A stretch of DNA of 64,000 nucleotides from Streptomyces ficellus (GCF_030406405.1 NZ_JAUEPL010000006.1:159012-223011); one strand, 5' to 3'. Positions 16,412 through 27,193 are shown, counted from the stretch's first letter. Notes: generated from the sequence alone by a model not told the origin. A program made the numbers and translations.

Positions 16412-17691
16412 ACGGCGAACTCCTGGAACGCGATGGACTTCTCGACCGGGTAGTGCTCGTAGCCCAGCAGCTCGCCGATGATGTACGCGTTGCGGTAGGC
16501 GCCCATGCCCAGGTCGGGGCTGGTGATCGAGTGGGTGTGCACGCCGGCGTTCTGGAGGAAGACGCCGCGTCCGGTGGTGTCGATGGAGTAGTTGCGGGCC
16601 ACGTCGAAGCGGCCCTGCCCGTCCCAGCGGATGCGGTCCTCCACGGGCTTGAGGAACTCCGGCGTGACGTACTTGTAGCCGGTGGCGAGGATCAGGCCCT
16701 CGGTCTCGATCTCGAAGTCCTTGCCCTGCTCCTCCTGGCGCAGGCCCAGGGTGTACGTCCCGTTCTCGTACGCCGCGGTGTTGAGCGACGTATTGGTGAT
16801 CAGGCGGGTGGGGACCGGGCCGCGCAGGTTCTTCTGGTACAGCAGGTCGAAGATCGCGTCGATCAGATCGCCGTCGATGCCCTTGAACAGGCCCTTCTGC
16901 TGCGACTCCAGCCGGTAGCGGGTCGCCTCGGGCAGGGCGTGGAAGTAGTCGATGTACTCCGGGGACGTCATCTCAAGCGTGAGTTTGGTGTACTCCAGCG
17001 GGAAGAAGCGCGGGGAGCGGGTGACCCAGTTCAGCCGGTAGCCGTGGACGTCGATCTCGCTCAGCAGGTCGTAGTAGATCTCGGCGGCGCTCTGCCCGCT
17101 GCCGACGAGCGTGAGGGACTTCTTCTTCTGGAGCGCTTCCTTGTGGGGGAGGTAGCGCGAGTTGTGGATGGCGTCGCCCTCCAGGCCCTGGCAGGCCTCC
17201 GGGACGTACGGCGGGGTGCCGGTGCCCAGGACGAGGCGGCGGGCGCGGAACGTTTCGCCACCGGCCGTGCGGACCGCGTACAGCTCGTCCTCGGCGTCGT
17301 ACTCGACCGTCGTGACCGTCGTGTTGAAGCGGATGCTGCTCAGCTTGGCTGCGGCCCAGCGGCAGTAGTCGTTGTACTCGGTCCGCAGCGGATAGAAGTT
17401 CTCGCGGATGTAGAACGAGTACAGCCGGCCGGACTCCTTCAGGTACTGGAGGAAGGAGTACGGAGAGGTGGGGTCGGCGAGCGTGACCAGGTCGGACAGG
17501 AACGGCGTCTGGAGGTGGGCGCCTTCGAGGAACATCCCCGAGTGCCACTCGAAGTCGGGCTTCGCCTCCAGGAAGACGCCGTTCAGCTCGTCGATCGGCT
17601 CGGTCAGGCAGGCCAGGCCGAGGTTGAACGGACCCAGTCCGATACCGATGAAATCGTGAAGGTCACGAGGCGTGGACAAGGTTCTCTCCAA
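16408..17691 (-). CDS. desB: Cadaverine N-monooxygenase DesB
   Basis: An FAD- and NADPH-dependent N-hydroxylase acting on cadaverine, of the lysine/ornithine N-monooxygenase family. The FAD-binding [12 protein letters not shown] lies at residues 16-27. An NADPH-binding GSGQSAAE is near residue 200, and the C-terminal ATGYKY motif closes the FAD site. 427 residues is normal. The start lies 29 nt inside the desA coding sequence, an overlap consistent with tight stoichiometry. It is cytoplasmic, second in desABCD. Confidence 0.96.
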   Translation of the reverse strand: MERTLSTPRDLHDFIGIGLGPFNLGLACLTEPIDELNGVFLEAKPDFEWHSGMFLEGAHLQTPFLSDLVTLADPTSPYSFLQYLKESGRLYSFYIRENFYPLRTEYNDYCRWAAAKLSSIRFNTTVTTVEYDAEDELYAVRTAGGETFRARRLVLGTGTPPYVPEACQGLEGDAIHNSRYLPHKEALQKKKSLTLVGSGQSAAEIYYDLLSEIDVHGYRLNWVTRSPRFFPLEYTKLTLEMTSPEYIDYFHALPEATRYRLESQQKGLFKGIDGDLIDAIFDLLYQKNLRGPVPTRLITNTSLNTAAYENGTYTLGLRQEEQGKDFEIETEGLILATGYKYVTPEFLKPVEDRIRWDGQGRFDVARNYSIDTTGRGVFLQNAGVHTHSITSPDLGMGAYRNAYIIGELLGYEHYPVEKSIAFQEFAV

Positions 17692-19105
17692 GGTACTGCT
17701 CGGCGTGGCCGGCGATCAGGTCGAGGACGGCGGTGATGTCGTGCACGGTCGTCTCGGGGTTGAGCAGGGTGAACTTGAGGTACTGGCGGCCGTCGACCTT
17801 CGTACCGGCGACGACGGCCTCGCCCGACGCGAACAGCGCCTTGCGGGCGTGGAGGTTGGCGCGGTCGATCTCCGTGGGGGAGGTGACGGCGGCCGGGATG
17901 TAGCGGAAGACGAGGGTGGACAGGGAGGGCTGGACGACGACGTCGTAGCGCGGGTCGGCGGCGAGCAGGTCCCAGCCGGCGGCGGCCAGGTCGCACACCT
18001 CGTCGAAGAGCTGCCCGATCCCCTCGGCGCCCATGACGCGCAGTGTCATCCACAGCTTGAGCGCGTCGAAGCGGCGGGTGGTCTGGAGGGACTTGTCGAC
18101 CTGGTTGGGAATGCGCTCCTCCACCGTACGGCGGGGGTTGAGGTAGTCCGCGTGGTACGTGGCGTGGCGCAGCGTCGCCCCGTCGCGGACCAGTACGGCG
18201 GAGGAGCTGACCGGCTGGAAGAACGACTTGTGGTAGTCGACCGTGACGGAGTCGGCGCGCTCGATGCCGTCGAGGAGGTGGCGGCGGGTGGGGGAGGCGA
18301 GCAGGCCACAGCCGTAGGCGGCGTCGACGTGCATCCAGGAGCCGTACTGGGCGGCCAGTTCGGCGATTTCCGGGAGCGGGTCGATGGAGCCGAAGTCGGT
18401 GGTGCCGGCGGTGGCGACGATCGCCATGGGGACCAGGCCCTGGGCGGCGCACAGTTCCAGCTCGGCGGCGAGGGCGACGGACTGCATGCGCTTGTCGCGG
18501 TCGGTGGGGATCGCGATGACGGCCTGGGGGGACAGGCCGAGGAGCTTGGCCGACTTCTGGACGCTGAAGTGGCTGCACTCGGAGGAGAAGACGCGCAGTT
18601 TCGCCAGGTCGTCCGTCTTGGCCTCCTCGCGGGCGAGCAGCAGGGCCTGGAGGTTGGACTGCGTACCGCCGCTGGTGAACACCCCGTCGGCGGCCGGGCC
18701 GAGGCCGATGCGGCCGGCCGTCCAGTCGATCAGGCGGCGCTCGATGAGGGTGCCGCCGGCGCTCTGGTCCCAGGTGTCGAGGGAGGAGTTGACGGCTGAG
18801 AGCACGGCCTCGCCGAGGACGGCGGGGATGACGACCGGGCAGTTGAGGTGGCCCAGGTAGCGGGGGTGGTGGAAGTAGACGGCGTCGCGCAGGTACACCT
18901 GCTCCAGCTCGTCGAGGGCGGCGGAGGTGTCGCCGAGCGGCCGGTCGAGGTCCACCGAGGAGATGAGCGGGGCCAGTTCGTCGGGGGTGACGCCGGTGAA
19001 CGGCTGTCGGGTGGAGGCGAGCCGGTTCGCCACCCGCTCGACTCCTTCGGTGACGGCACGGCGGTACTGCTCGGCCGTCGCGTCATTGAGCAGGTGCGAG
19101 CGCAT
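17663..19105 (-). CDS. desA: Lysine decarboxylase DesA
   Basis: Makes cadaverine from lysine, the first step of desferrioxamine biosynthesis. It is a PLP-dependent group II decarboxylase (aromatic-L-amino-acid decarboxylase fold). [14 protein letters not shown] lies at about 143-157, HVDAAYG contains Asp261, and the PLP Schiff-base lysine is Lys293 in VDYHKSFFQ. 480 residues, ATG start at 19105. It is the first gene of the operon, with a perfect iron box about 70-85 nt upstream. Confidence 0.96.
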   Translation of the reverse strand: MRSHLLNDATAEQYRRAVTEGVERVANRLASTRQPFTGVTPDELAPLISSVDLDRPLGDTSAALDELEQVYLRDAVYFHHPRYLGHLNCPVVIPAVLGEAVLSAVNSSLDTWDQSAGGTLIERRLIDWTAGRIGLGPAADGVFTSGGTQSNLQALLLAREEAKTDDLAKLRVFSSECSHFSVQKSAKLLGLSPQAVIAIPTDRDKRMQSVALAAELELCAAQGLVPMAIVATAGTTDFGSIDPLPEIAELAAQYGSWMHVDAAYGCGLLASPTRRHLLDGIERADSVTVDYHKSFFQPVSSSAVLVRDGATLRHATYHADYLNPRRTVEERIPNQVDKSLQTTRRFDALKLWMTLRVMGAEGIGQLFDEVCDLAAAGWDLLAADPRYDVVVQPSLSTLVFRYIPAAVTSPTEIDRANLHARKALFASGEAVVAGTKVDGRQYLKFTLLNPETTVHDITAVLDLIAGHAEQYLGENLVHAS

Positions 19106-19172
19106 GCGCGATGTCCTTCCGGGGACGGGAGACGTGGTCGGCCCTCAAGGAGAGGGGGAGGGCGACGCGAAG

Positions 19173-19191
19173 TAAGGTTAGCCTAACCTAA
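19173..19191 (-). promoter_or_regulatory. Iron box (DmdR1/IdeR-type operator) of desABCD
   Basis: TAAGGTTAGCCTAACCTAA fits the DmdR/DtxR consensus TTAGGTTAGGCTAACCTAA closely, with perfect central arms AGGTTA/TAACCT. Predicted repression of desA transcription by the Fe2+-bound regulator. Confidence 0.92.
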
Positions 19192-19293
19192 TTTGGAGGC
19201 GCAACGGCCCCTGGGGTCCCAGGGGGCACGGGCGTTACGGTGCCGTGCCGTGGCTCGGCCGGGATGGGTGCCGGCTCGGGCTCGCGCCCGTGG

Positions 19294-19337
19294 GTGTGCG
19301 GCGCCGCCCCGGGTACACCCGGTGCGGCGCCGCACAC
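19294..19337. terminator. Terminator between the desEF unit and the desA promoter
   Basis: A perfect 14-bp inverted repeat, GTGTGCGGCGCCGC and GCGGCGCCGCACAC, with a 16-nt loop. It begins 23 nt past the stop of the siderophore-interacting protein gene. It would stop desE/desF transcripts before the desA iron box. Confidence 0.7.
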
Positions 19338-19359
19338 GGCAGTGGTGGGCGGACCGGCG

Positions 19360-20217
19360 TTACGCCGCGTCCTCGGCCGCCTCCGGGGCCTCCCGGAGGG
19401 CGTCCTCGCTCAGGCCCTTGCGCCAGTACCCGACGAACGTCACACGCCGCCGGTCGAGCTGACGCTCATTGACCAGGTGACGGCGGAGCGCCTTGACCGA
19501 CCCCGACTCGCCCGCGATCCAGGCGTACGGGGCCGAGCCGGTCAGCTCGGCGGCGCGCACGGCCTCGACGGCACAGGGCGCGCCCTCCTCGCGGACCAGC
19601 CAGGTGACGGTCGCGTCCGCCTCCGTCCGCAGCTCCAGCCGGTCGGCGGCGTACGGCACTTCCAGCCACACCCGCGCCCTGGTCCCGGCGGGCAGCCACT
19701 CCAGGATCGACGCGGCGGCGGGCAGCGCCGTCTCGTCCCCCCAGATCAGCACCTCGTCCGCGTCCTCGGGCAGATGGAAGCGCACACCGGTGTTGTCGGC
19801 CACCGCCGGGCCGAGCACCACGACCCGGTCGCCCTCGGACGCCTGTTGTGCCCAGCGGCACGCGGGCCCGCCATCCTCATGGAGCGCGAAGTCGATGTCG
19901 ACCTCGTCGGGATCGTGCCGCTGCTCGCGCACGGTGTACGAACGCATCACCGCCCGTACGTCCTCCGGCATGGCCCGCCACGCGCCGAGCGCCGCGTACA
20001 GGTCGCCACCGTCGAGCGGCGGCATGACCGGCTCGCTCTGCCCCGGGTGCGGCAGGAACAGCGACAGGCTCTGGTCACGGCCACCGGAGGCGAACCCCTT
20101 CAGCTCCTCACCGGTCGCCCCCGCGAACGTGACACGGACCATCGACGGCCCCAGCCGCCGCGTCCGTACCACCCGCAGGGAGAAGAAACCGAACGCAGCG
20201 GTCTCGGCTGTCGTCAT
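19360..20217 (-). CDS. desF: Siderophore-interacting flavoprotein (ferrioxamine reductase, DesF-like)
   Basis: 285 residues, SIP/ViuB family. It is an FAD-containing reductase that releases iron from imported ferri-siderophore. The FAD-binding signature RSYTVREQ lies in the N-terminal barrel, and the C-terminal SIP domain holds the NAD(P)H-binding DEVLIWGDETALPAAASIL. ATG 20217 (MTTAETAAFGFF) is chosen because it starts the recognisable domain 5 nt after the desE stop; the longer open frame upstream is antisense-like read-through. Co-transcribed with desE under the second iron box. Confidence 0.9.
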   Translation of the reverse strand: MTTAETAAFGFFSLRVVRTRRLGPSMVRVTFAGATGEELKGFASGGRDQSLSLFLPHPGQSEPVMPPLDGGDLYAALGAWRAMPEDVRAVMRSYTVREQRHDPDEVDIDFALHEDGGPACRWAQQASEGDRVVVLGPAVADNTGVRFHLPEDADEVLIWGDETALPAAASILEWLPAGTRARVWLEVPYAADRLELRTEADATVTWLVREEGAPCAVEAVRAAELTGSAPYAWIAGESGSVKALRRHLVNERQLDRRRVTFVGYWRKGLSEDALREAPEAAEDAA

Positions 20218-20222
20218 CCGGC

Positions 20223-21263
20223 TCAGGCCACCTTCTTGGCGTTCTCGATCGCCTCGGCGAGGTTCTCCAGCAGCGGGGCACACTTGTCGTACGAGTAGAC
20301 CGGCTCGGTGAAACGCGGGACGACCTGGCCGGCCTTCACGGCGGGCAGCTGGGCCCAGGTCGGCTTGGACTTCAGGTCGGCGGGCTGAATGGCCTGGCTG
20401 CGGTTGTCCATCATGATGATGTCGGCCGGGTACGTGTCGAGGTTCTCCCAGCTGAGCTCCTCGAAGTAGCCCTGCGCGTTCACCTTCGGCTTGACGAACT
20501 TCACGCCCAGTTCCTCGAAGTACAGCGTGTCCGCCGACATCTTGGCGAGCGAGACGTAGAACAGCTCCGCGCTGGCCGAGCCGATCATGACGCGGATCTC
20601 GGGCCGCGCCTTGGCGGCGGCGCGCAGCCGGGCGGCGGCCTTCTCGAAGCGGGCCTTGGCCTCGACCGTCTTCTTGTCCTTCAGGTCGGCGCCCAGGGAC
20701 TCGGCGAGCTGGGCGTGGCGCTCCAGGGCCTTGGGCATGGTGGTGTTGGCGGCCCACAGGGCGACGCTCGGCGCCAGCTTGAGGATCTTGTCGTGGGACT
20801 GCGGCGGCAGGTACCACAGGACGTCCTTGTCCCACATCGCCGAGACCAGCAGCTCGGGTTCGAGCTTCAGGTACTCCTCGATGTTGAACTGGCCCCACAC
20901 GTTGCCGATGTTCTTCACCTTGGTGACGTCGAGGTCACCGGCCTGGATGTCCGCCGTCTCCTTGCCCGTCTTCGGGTCCTTGACGGTGGTGGGGCCGAAG
21001 ACGCCCTTGACCTCGATGCCGTAGTCGTGCAGCGCGGCGGCGGTGCCGATGAAGGCGACGATGTTCTTCGGGACGGACTTCAGCTCGACGGCCTTGCCGC
21101 GGTCGTCCGTGAACTTCCACGGGCCGGACTTCTCGCCGGCCGGGGCGGAGTCCTTGGCGTCCTTGCCGCCACAGGCCACGAGCGCGGCGCCGAGCCCGAG
21201 GGCGCCGCCCGCGGCGAGCAGGCCGCGACGGGTGAGATGGGAGGCTCGGGCGTTGCTGGGCAT
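20223..21263 (-). CDS. desE: Ferrioxamine-binding lipoprotein DesE
   Basis: The substrate-binding protein of a ferric-siderophore ABC importer, anchored in the membrane. ATG 21263 (MPSNARASHL) begins a signal with a twin-arginine pair (Arg12-Arg13, LTRRGLLAAGG) and a lipobox LVAC with Cys31, so Tat-dependent lipoprotein export is likely. The mature part shows the two-lobed periplasmic-binding fold (VPKNIVAFIGTAAALHDYG; LKLEPELLVSAMWD; NLDTYPADIIMMDNR). 346 residues. No permease or ATPase genes are adjacent, as in other Streptomyces where they are encoded elsewhere. Confidence 0.93.
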   Translation of the reverse strand: MPSNARASHLTRRGLLAAGGALGLGAALVACGGKDAKDSAPAGEKSGPWKFTDDRGKAVELKSVPKNIVAFIGTAAALHDYGIEVKGVFGPTTVKDPKTGKETADIQAGDLDVTKVKNIGNVWGQFNIEEYLKLEPELLVSAMWDKDVLWYLPPQSHDKILKLAPSVALWAANTTMPKALERHAQLAESLGADLKDKKTVEAKARFEKAAARLRAAAKARPEIRVMIGSASAELFYVSLAKMSADTLYFEELGVKFVKPKVNAQGYFEELSWENLDTYPADIIMMDNRSQAIQPADLKSKPTWAQLPAVKAGQVVPRFTEPVYSYDKCAPLLENLAEAIENAKKVA

Positions 21264-21313
21264 GGCGGAGTCGCTTTCGTACGGCCGGTTTCGGCCACTG
21301 GGCAAAGTCGAAG

Positions 21314-21332
21314 GTAGGTTAGCCTAACCTCA
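21314..21332 (-). promoter_or_regulatory. Iron box of desE/desF
   Basis: The core AGGTTAGCCTAACCT (21316-21330) is identical to the core of the desA box and lies about 50-70 nt upstream of the desE ATG. Confidence 0.9.
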
Positions 21333-21420
21333 CGACTTGTCCAGAGGGTGCCCCCGTGTGGGATGGAGCACTCGCCACCCGCGGCCCATGGCCCCCGGCG
21401 GTCCGGGGGCCGGCCGTGCG

Positions 21421-22581
21421 TCAGGCCGACAGCCCCAACTCGCGGGCGATCAGCATGCGCTGGACCTCACTGGTGCCCTCGCCGATCTCCAGGATCTTGG
21501 AGTCCCGCCACATCCGGGCCACCGGATACTCGTTCATGAAGCCGTACCCGCCGTGGATCTGGGTGGCCTCGCGGGCGTTGTCGACGGCGACCGTCGACGA
21601 GTACAGCTTCGCCAGCGCCGCCTCCTTCTTGAACGGCTCGCCGCGCACCAGCCGGGACGCCGCGTCGCGCCAGCCGATCCGGGCCATGTGCGCCCGCATC
21701 TCCATGTCGGCGAGCTTGAACTGAATGGCCTGGTTGTCGCCGATGGGCCGGCCGAACGCGTGCCGCTCCTTGGCGTACTTCAGCGACTCGTCCACACATC
21801 CCTGCGCCAGCCCCGTCGCGAGGGCCGAGATGGCGATACGGCCCTCGTCGAGGATGCGCAGGAACTGGGCGTACCCGCGGCCCTCCTCGCCGAGCAGGTT
21901 CGCGGCCGGGACGCGGACGTCGTCGAAGGACAGCTCACGGGTGTCCGAGGCGTTCCAGCCGACCTTGGAGTACGGGGCGGCGACCGTGAAGCCGGGCGTG
22001 CCGGACGGCACGATGATCGAGGAGATCAGCGGCTTCCCCTCGGGGGTGCGGCCGGTGACGGCGGTGACCGTGACCAGGCCCGTGATGTCCGTACCCGAGT
22101 TGGTGATGAAGCACTTGGTGCCGTTGATGACCCACTCGTCGCCGTCCCGGCGGGCCGTCGTCTTCGTACCGCCCGCGTCCGAACCGCACTCGGGCTCCGT
22201 CAGCCCGAACGCGCCGAGGATCTCACCGCCGCACATCCGGGGCAGCCACTGCCGCTTCTGCTCCTCGGTGCCGAAGCGGTAGACCGGCATCGCGCCGAGC
22301 GAGACGCCCGCCTCCAGCGTGATGGCCACCGACGAGTCGACACGCGCGAGCTCTTCGAGCGCGATGCCGAGCGCGAGGTAGTCGCCGCCCATGCCGCCGT
22401 ACTCCTCCGGGAACGGCAGGCCGAACAGGCCCATGCGGCCCATCTCGCGGACGATCTCGTACGGGAACTCGTGCCGCTCGTAGAAGTCCCCGATCTTCGG
22501 GGCGACGACCTCGTGCGCGAACTCCTCGACGGTACGGCGCAGTTCCTCGTGCTCCGGTGAGAGCCGGTGGTCCAGGGACAT
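21421..22581 (-). CDS. Acyl-CoA dehydrogenase (isovaleryl-CoA type)
   Basis: An FAD-dependent dehydrogenase of short/branched acyl-CoA thioesters. 386 residues with the three ACAD domains. GAFGLTEPECGSDAGGTKTTA is the FAD/substrate signature and the C-terminal IHGGYGFMNEYPVARMWRD the second. It is last in a four-gene operon with HMG-CoA lyase and a two-subunit carboxylase, where isovaleryl-CoA to 3-methylcrotonyl-CoA is the logical step. 3 nt separate it from the lyase gene. In S. coelicolor the homologue is called AcdH. Confidence 0.9.
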   Translation of the reverse strand: MSLDHRLSPEHEELRRTVEEFAHEVVAPKIGDFYERHEFPYEIVREMGRMGLFGLPFPEEYGGMGGDYLALGIALEELARVDSSVAITLEAGVSLGAMPVYRFGTEEQKRQWLPRMCGGEILGAFGLTEPECGSDAGGTKTTARRDGDEWVINGTKCFITNSGTDITGLVTVTAVTGRTPEGKPLISSIIVPSGTPGFTVAAPYSKVGWNASDTRELSFDDVRVPAANLLGEEGRGYAQFLRILDEGRIAISALATGLAQGCVDESLKYAKERHAFGRPIGDNQAIQFKLADMEMRAHMARIGWRDAASRLVRGEPFKKEAALAKLYSSTVAVDNAREATQIHGGYGFMNEYPVARMWRDSKILEIGEGTSEVQRMLIARELGLSA

Positions 22582-22584
22582 GAC

Positions 22585-23535
22585 TCAGGACTCCTTGTGG
22601 GAGGCCGCGCCGCCAAGGGCGCGGACGGTGCGGGACGGGCTGGGACGGCCCAGGCGTCCGGCCAGCCACTCGCTGGTGGCGGTGAGCCGGCCGAGGTCGA
22701 CCCCGGTCTCGATGCCGAGGCCGTGGAGCATCCACACGAGGTCTTCGGTGGCGAGGTTGCCGGTGGCGGACTTGGCGTACGGGCAGCCGCCGAGCCCGCC
22801 GGCGGAGGCGTCGACGGTGGTCACGCCGTGCTGGAGGGCCGCCAGGGTGTTGGCCAGCGCCTGGCCGTATGTGTCGTGGAAGTGCACGGCGAGGGCGTCC
22901 GTCGGGATGCCGGCGTCGTTCAGCGCGGTCAGCAGGGCCTGGACGTGGCCGGGGGTGGCCACGCCGATCGTGTCGCCGAGGCTCAGCTCGTCACAGCCCA
23001 TGTCCCGCAGCCGGCGCGAGACGCGGACCACCTGCTCGACGGGGACGGGGCCTTCCCAGGGGTCGCCGAAGCACATGGACAGATAGCCGCGCACCGACAG
23101 GCCCGCCTCTATGGCGCGGGTGACGACCGGGGCGAACATGGCGAGCGCCTCATCCACCGTGCGGTTGAGGTTGGCCTTGGCGAACGACTCGGTGGCGCTG
23201 GCGAACACGGCGACCTCGCGCGCGCCGAGCGTGAGCGCCCGGTCGAGGCCGCGGTCGTTCGGCACGAGGACCGGCAGCCTGGCCGGCACGTCGCGCACCA
23301 TCGGGAACAGCTGCTCGGCGTCGGCCAGTTGGGGCACCCACCTGGGGTGGACGAAGCTGGTCGCCTCGATGGTGGTCAGCCCGGCGTCGGCCAGGCGCCG
23401 GATGAACTCGGCCTTCACCTCGGTCGGAACGGTGCCCTGCTCGTTCTGCAGGCCGTCGCGCGCGCCCACCTCGTGGATCCGCACGCGCGCGGGGAGCCCC
23501 GGCGCGGGCACGGTCATGGGCAGTGCGGTGGTCAT
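22585..23535 (-). CDS. Hydroxymethylglutaryl-CoA lyase
   Basis: Splits HMG-CoA to acetyl-CoA and acetoacetate, ending leucine degradation. 316 residues from ATG 23535. Visible are the DRE-TIM start [15 protein letters not shown] (Arg-Asp substrate/metal residues), [20 protein letters not shown], metal ligands in [12 protein letters not shown], and the active-site cysteine loop [20 protein letters not shown]. The ATG overlaps the carboxylase stop (ATGA), giving translational coupling. A much longer open frame upstream overlaps the carboxylase gene antiphase and is not real. Confidence 0.94.
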   Translation of the reverse strand: MTTALPMTVPAPGLPARVRIHEVGARDGLQNEQGTVPTEVKAEFIRRLADAGLTTIEATSFVHPRWVPQLADAEQLFPMVRDVPARLPVLVPNDRGLDRALTLGAREVAVFASATESFAKANLNRTVDEALAMFAPVVTRAIEAGLSVRGYLSMCFGDPWEGPVPVEQVVRVSRRLRDMGCDELSLGDTIGVATPGHVQALLTALNDAGIPTDALAVHFHDTYGQALANTLAALQHGVTTVDASAGGLGGCPYAKSATGNLATEDLVWMLHGLGIETGVDLGRLTATSEWLAGRLGRPSPSRTVRALGGAASHKES

Positions 23536-25475
23536 TCCTCCTCCTTCGGCACGACCACGGCCAGCACCTGGTCCATGGCGACGGTGGAGCCGGGCGAGAC
23601 GTCCAGCTCGGCGACGGTGCCGTCGTGCGGGGCGGAGATGACGTGCTCCATCTTCATCGCCTCGACCACGACCAGGCCCTGCCCGGCCGTCACCTCGTCC
23701 CCGACGGCCACCTTCACGACGGTGACGGTCCCGGGCATGGGCGCGGTCAGCGCATCGGCGCCCGAGTGCGCGGCGCGGTTCAAGGACGCCTCGACGGGGT
23801 CGTGGTCCAGGACGTTCCAGCTGTCCCCGTCCCGGCCGAGCCACGTGCCGGCACGGTGGAAGGTGTGGGTGACGCCGTCCACGGTGACCGTGACCCGGTC
23901 GTCCGTGACGTGTGCCTGCCCCCGGGTCCGGTGAGCGACGGGTTCCGAGCCCGCTACGCGCAGCCAGTGCGTGAGCGGTACGGGCTCCCCGCCGAGCCGC
24001 CAGCCGCTGGGCACCGCGAAGGGGTCCACCCAGCCGTTGGCCTGCGGCTGCGGGCGCAGCCGGGCCTCCCGTACCGCCGCCGCCGCTTCGTACACCTCCT
24101 CGGGGACACCTGCCGGAACCAGGGCGTCCACGTCCCGCTCCACCAGACCCGTGTCGATGTCGCCCGTGACGACGTCCGGGTGGGCCAGCAGGCGGCGCAG
24201 GAAACCGGCGTTCGTCGGCACGCCCAGGGTCACCGTCCCGGCGAGGGCGGCGCGCAGTTTGCGCAGCGCGGTGGGGCGGTCCTCGGCGTGGACGATGACC
24301 TTCGCGAGCATCGGGTCGTACAGGCTGGAGACCTCCGTGCCCTCGCTCAGGCCCGAGTCGGTGCGCACCCCCTCGCCCTGGGGCTCGTTCAGCGCGAGCA
24401 CCGTGCCGCCGGAGGGCAGGAAGCCGCGCGCGGGGTCCTCGGCGCAGAGGCGGGCCTCGACGGAGTGCCCGGTGAGGATGATGGCGTCCTGGGTGAAGGC
24501 CAGCGGCTCCCCGGCGGCGATCCGCAGCTGCCACTCCACCAGGTCCAGCCCGGTGATCAGCTCGGTGACCGGGTGCTCGACCTGGAGGCGGGTGTTCATC
24601 TCCATGAAGTAGTACGAGGAAGGGTCGCTGCCCGGGACGATGAACTCCACCGTGCCCGCGCCCCGGTAGCCGCAGGAGCGGGCGGCCTGCACCGCCGCCT
24701 CACCCATGGCCGCCCGGGTCCTGTCGTCCAGCAGGACGCTCGGCGCCTCCTCGATGATCTTCTGGTGGCGGCGCTGGAGCGAGCACTCGCGCTCGCCGAG
24801 GTGCACCACGTTCCCGTGCGCGTCCGCCAGCACCTGGATCTCGATGTGCCGGGGCCGGTCGATCCACCGCTCGACCAGGAGCGTGTCATCGCCGAAGGAC
24901 GCCCGCGCCTCGCGCCGCGCCGCCGCGATCTCCTCCCGCAGGGCCGACTCGACGCGGGTGAGCCGCATGCCCTTGCCGCCGCCGCCCGCCGAGGGCTTGA
25001 GCAGCACCGGCATACCGATCTCGCGGGCGGCCGCCGCCAGTTCCTCGTCGCTCAGCCCGCTCCCGGACGAGCCGGGCACCACGGGGACGCCGGCGGCCTT
25101 CACGGTCTCCTTGGCGCGGATCTTGTCGCCCATCAGGGCGATGGCGGAGGCGGGCGGCCCGATGAAGACCAGCCCCGCGTCCTCGCAGGCCCGCGCGAAC
25201 GCCGCGTTCTCCGCCAGGAAGCCGTACCCCGGGTGGACCGCCTGCGCGCCCGTCCGCGCCGCCGCCTCCAGCAGCCGGTCCACGCGCAGGTAGCTCTCGG
25301 CGGCGGGCGGCGGCCCGATCCGTACCGCCGTGTCCGCCTCCCGTACGTGCCGGGCGCCGGCGTCCGCGTCGCTGAAGACGGCGACCGACCGGATGCCGAG
25401 GGCCCGCAGCGTACGGATGACGCGGACCGCGATCTCGCCTCGGTTGGCCACCAGGACGGTGTCGAACATCGTCAT
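23532..25475 (-). CDS. Biotin-dependent acyl-CoA carboxylase alpha subunit (methylcrotonyl-CoA type)
   Basis: 647 residues. The biotin carboxylase domain runs from about 1-445 ([22 protein letters not shown]-grasp glycine loop [26 protein letters not shown]). A BT-type linker region follows, then the C-terminal biotinyl domain with EAMKMEH, biotinylated Lys608. It carboxylates biotin for transfer by the beta subunit encoded 14 nt upstream. Start ATG 25475 ([13 protein letters not shown]) chosen by domain start. Context (beta subunit, HMG-CoA lyase, isovaleryl-type dehydrogenase) points to 3-methylcrotonyl-CoA carboxylase in leucine catabolism. Confidence 0.93.
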   Translation of the reverse strand: MTMFDTVLVANRGEIAVRVIRTLRALGIRSVAVFSDADAGARHVREADTAVRIGPPPAAESYLRVDRLLEAAARTGAQAVHPGYGFLAENAAFARACEDAGLVFIGPPASAIALMGDKIRAKETVKAAGVPVVPGSSGSGLSDEELAAAAREIGMPVLLKPSAGGGGKGMRLTRVESALREEIAAARREARASFGDDTLLVERWIDRPRHIEIQVLADAHGNVVHLGERECSLQRRHQKIIEEAPSVLLDDRTRAAMGEAAVQAARSCGYRGAGTVEFIVPGSDPSSYYFMEMNTRLQVEHPVTELITGLDLVEWQLRIAAGEPLAFTQDAIILTGHSVEARLCAEDPARGFLPSGGTVLALNEPQGEGVRTDSGLSEGTEVSSLYDPMLAKVIVHAEDRPTALRKLRAALAGTVTLGVPTNAGFLRRLLAHPDVVTGDIDTGLVERDVDALVPAGVPEEVYEAAAAVREARLRPQPQANGWVDPFAVPSGWRLGGEPVPLTHWLRVAGSEPVAHRTRGQAHVTDDRVTVTVDGVTHTFHRAGTWLGRDGDSWNVLDHDPVEASLNRAAHSGADALTAPMPGTVTVVKVAVGDEVTAGQGLVVVEAMKMEHVISAPHDGTVAELDVSPGSTVAMDQVLAVVVPKEEE

Positions 25476-25489
25476 CTCGTAAGGTCCCC

Positions 25490-27106
25490 TCACATCCGGA
25501 AGACGCCGAAGCCGCGGTCGCCCAGCGGGGCGTTGGCACAGGCGGTCAGGGCCAGACCCAGCACCTGCCGGGTCTCCAGCGGGTCGATCACGCCGTCGTC
25601 CCACAGCCGGGCCGTGGCGTAGTAGGCGTTCCCCTGCTGCTCGTACTGCGCGCGGATCGGGTCCTTGAACGCTTCCTCGTCCTCGGCGGACCAGGACTCC
25701 CCGCGCGCCTCCAGCTGGTCGCGCTTGACCGTGGCGAGGACGGAGGCGGCCTGCTCGCCGCCCATGACCGAGATCTTGGCGTTGGGCCACATCCACAGGA
25801 AGCGCGGCGAGTACGCCCGCCCGCACATGGAGTAGTTCCCCGCTCCGTACGACCCGCCGATGACGACCGTCAGCTTCGGCACGCGCGTGCAGGCGACGGC
25901 GGTGACCATCTTGGCGCCGTGCTTGGCGATGCCGCCCGCCTCGTAGTCACGGCCGACCATGAAGCCGGAGATGTTCTGGAGGAACAGCAGCGGGATACCG
26001 CGCTGGTCGCACAGCTCGATGAAGTGCGCGCCCTTCTGGGCGGATTCGGAGAACAGGATGCCGTTGTTCGCGACGATCCCGACCGGATGGCCGTGGATGC
26101 GGGCGAAGCCGGTGACCAGGGTCTGGCCGAATTCCGCCTTGAACTCCGCGAACCGGGAGGCGTCGACGATCCGCGCGATCACTTCCCGTACGTCGTACGG
26201 CGTACGGGAGTCGACCGGCACCGCGCCGTACAGCCCCGCCGGGTCGACCTTCGGCTCCTCGGCGGGCTCCACGGACCAGGGCAGCGGGCCGCGCGGGGGG
26301 AGGGTGGAGACGATATTGCGGACGATCCGCAGCGCGTGCGCGTCGTCCTCGGCGAGGTGGTCGGTCACCCCGGACGTACGGGAGTGGACCTCGCCGCCGC
26401 CCAGCTCCTCCGCGGTGACGACCTCCCCGGTCGCGGCCTTCACCAGCGGCGGGCCACCCAGGAAGATCGTGCCCTGGTTCCGTACGATCACGGCCTCGTC
26501 GCTCATCGCCGGGACGTACGCCCCACCGGCCGTGCACGAGCCGAGGACGGCGGCGATCTGCGGAATCCCGGCGCCGGACATACGGGCCTGGTTGTAGAAG
26601 ATCCGCCCGAAGTGCTCCCGGTCGGGGAAGACCTCGTCCTGCTTGGGCAGGAACGCGCCACCCGAGTCGACGAGGTAGACGCACGGCAGCCGGTTCTCCA
26701 GAGCCACCTCCTGTGCGCGCAGGTGCTTCTTCACGGTCATCGGGTAGTACGTGCCGCCCTTGACCGTGGCGTCGTTGGCGACGACCACGACCTCACGGCC
26801 GCTGACGCGCCCGATCCCGGCGATGACGCCGGCGGCCGGGGCCTGGTCGTCGTACATCCCGTTCGCCGCCAGGGGCGCCAGCTCCAGGAACGGCGAACCG
26901 GGGTCGAGGAGTGTGTCGACCCGGTCGCGCGGCAGCAGCTTCCCCCGGGCGGTGTGCCGGGCGCGGGCCGTCTCGCCGCCCCCCAGCCGCACGGCGGCCA
27001 GCCGGGCGCGCAGCCCGTCGGCCAGCTCCTGGTGCGCCGCCTCGTTGGCCTGCCAGGCCGCGGACGCGGGATCCGCCGCGCTCACCAGCACAGGTGCCTG
27101 CTGCAT
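25490..27106 (-). CDS. Acyl-CoA carboxylase beta subunit (methylcrotonyl-CoA type carboxyltransferase)
   Basis: 538 residues of the crotonase-like carboxyltransferase family. The N-half acyl-CoA site includes [15 protein letters not shown] and [22 protein letters not shown]. The C-half biotin site includes [40 protein letters not shown] and [16 protein letters not shown]. The [10 protein letters not shown] and AYSPRFLW features are characteristic of methylcrotonyl-CoA carboxylase beta. First gene of the operon, with the two TetR-type operators 44-87 nt upstream. Confidence 0.93.
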   Translation of the reverse strand: MQQAPVLVSAADPASAAWQANEAAHQELADGLRARLAAVRLGGGETARARHTARGKLLPRDRVDTLLDPGSPFLELAPLAANGMYDDQAPAAGVIAGIGRVSGREVVVVANDATVKGGTYYPMTVKKHLRAQEVALENRLPCVYLVDSGGAFLPKQDEVFPDREHFGRIFYNQARMSGAGIPQIAAVLGSCTAGGAYVPAMSDEAVIVRNQGTIFLGGPPLVKAATGEVVTAEELGGGEVHSRTSGVTDHLAEDDAHALRIVRNIVSTLPPRGPLPWSVEPAEEPKVDPAGLYGAVPVDSRTPYDVREVIARIVDASRFAEFKAEFGQTLVTGFARIHGHPVGIVANNGILFSESAQKGAHFIELCDQRGIPLLFLQNISGFMVGRDYEAGGIAKHGAKMVTAVACTRVPKLTVVIGGSYGAGNYSMCGRAYSPRFLWMWPNAKISVMGGEQAASVLATVKRDQLEARGESWSAEDEEAFKDPIRAQYEQQGNAYYATARLWDDGVIDPLETRQVLGLALTACANAPLGDRGFGVFRM

Positions 27107-27149
27107 CGTGTCGAGCCCCCTTGCCCGTACGCCTGCTCATAGGATCTAC

Positions 27150-27165
27150 GTTAATGAGCGTTAAC
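27150..27165. promoter_or_regulatory. TetR-type operator 1 of the carboxylase operon
   Basis: GTTAATGAGCGTTAAC: GTTA-N8-TAAC half-sites. It is in the 108-nt gap between the divergent TetR gene and the catabolic operon. Confidence 0.7.
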
Positions 27166-27177
27166 GCATGTCCTCAG

Positions 27178-27193
27178 GTTAACGACCGCTAAC
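27178..27193. promoter_or_regulatory. TetR-type operator 2 of the carboxylase operon
   Basis: GTTAACGACCGCTAAC repeats the GTTA-N8-TAAC pattern of operator 1, in inverse orientation, 28 bp centre to centre. Two matching sites suggest cooperative binding controlling both directions. Confidence 0.7.

Noticed and set aside
22585..24534. A 649-residue protein containing HMG-CoA lyase
   Set aside because: The first 333 residues are an out-of-frame reading of the biotin carboxylase gene; the true start overlaps that gene's stop at 23535.
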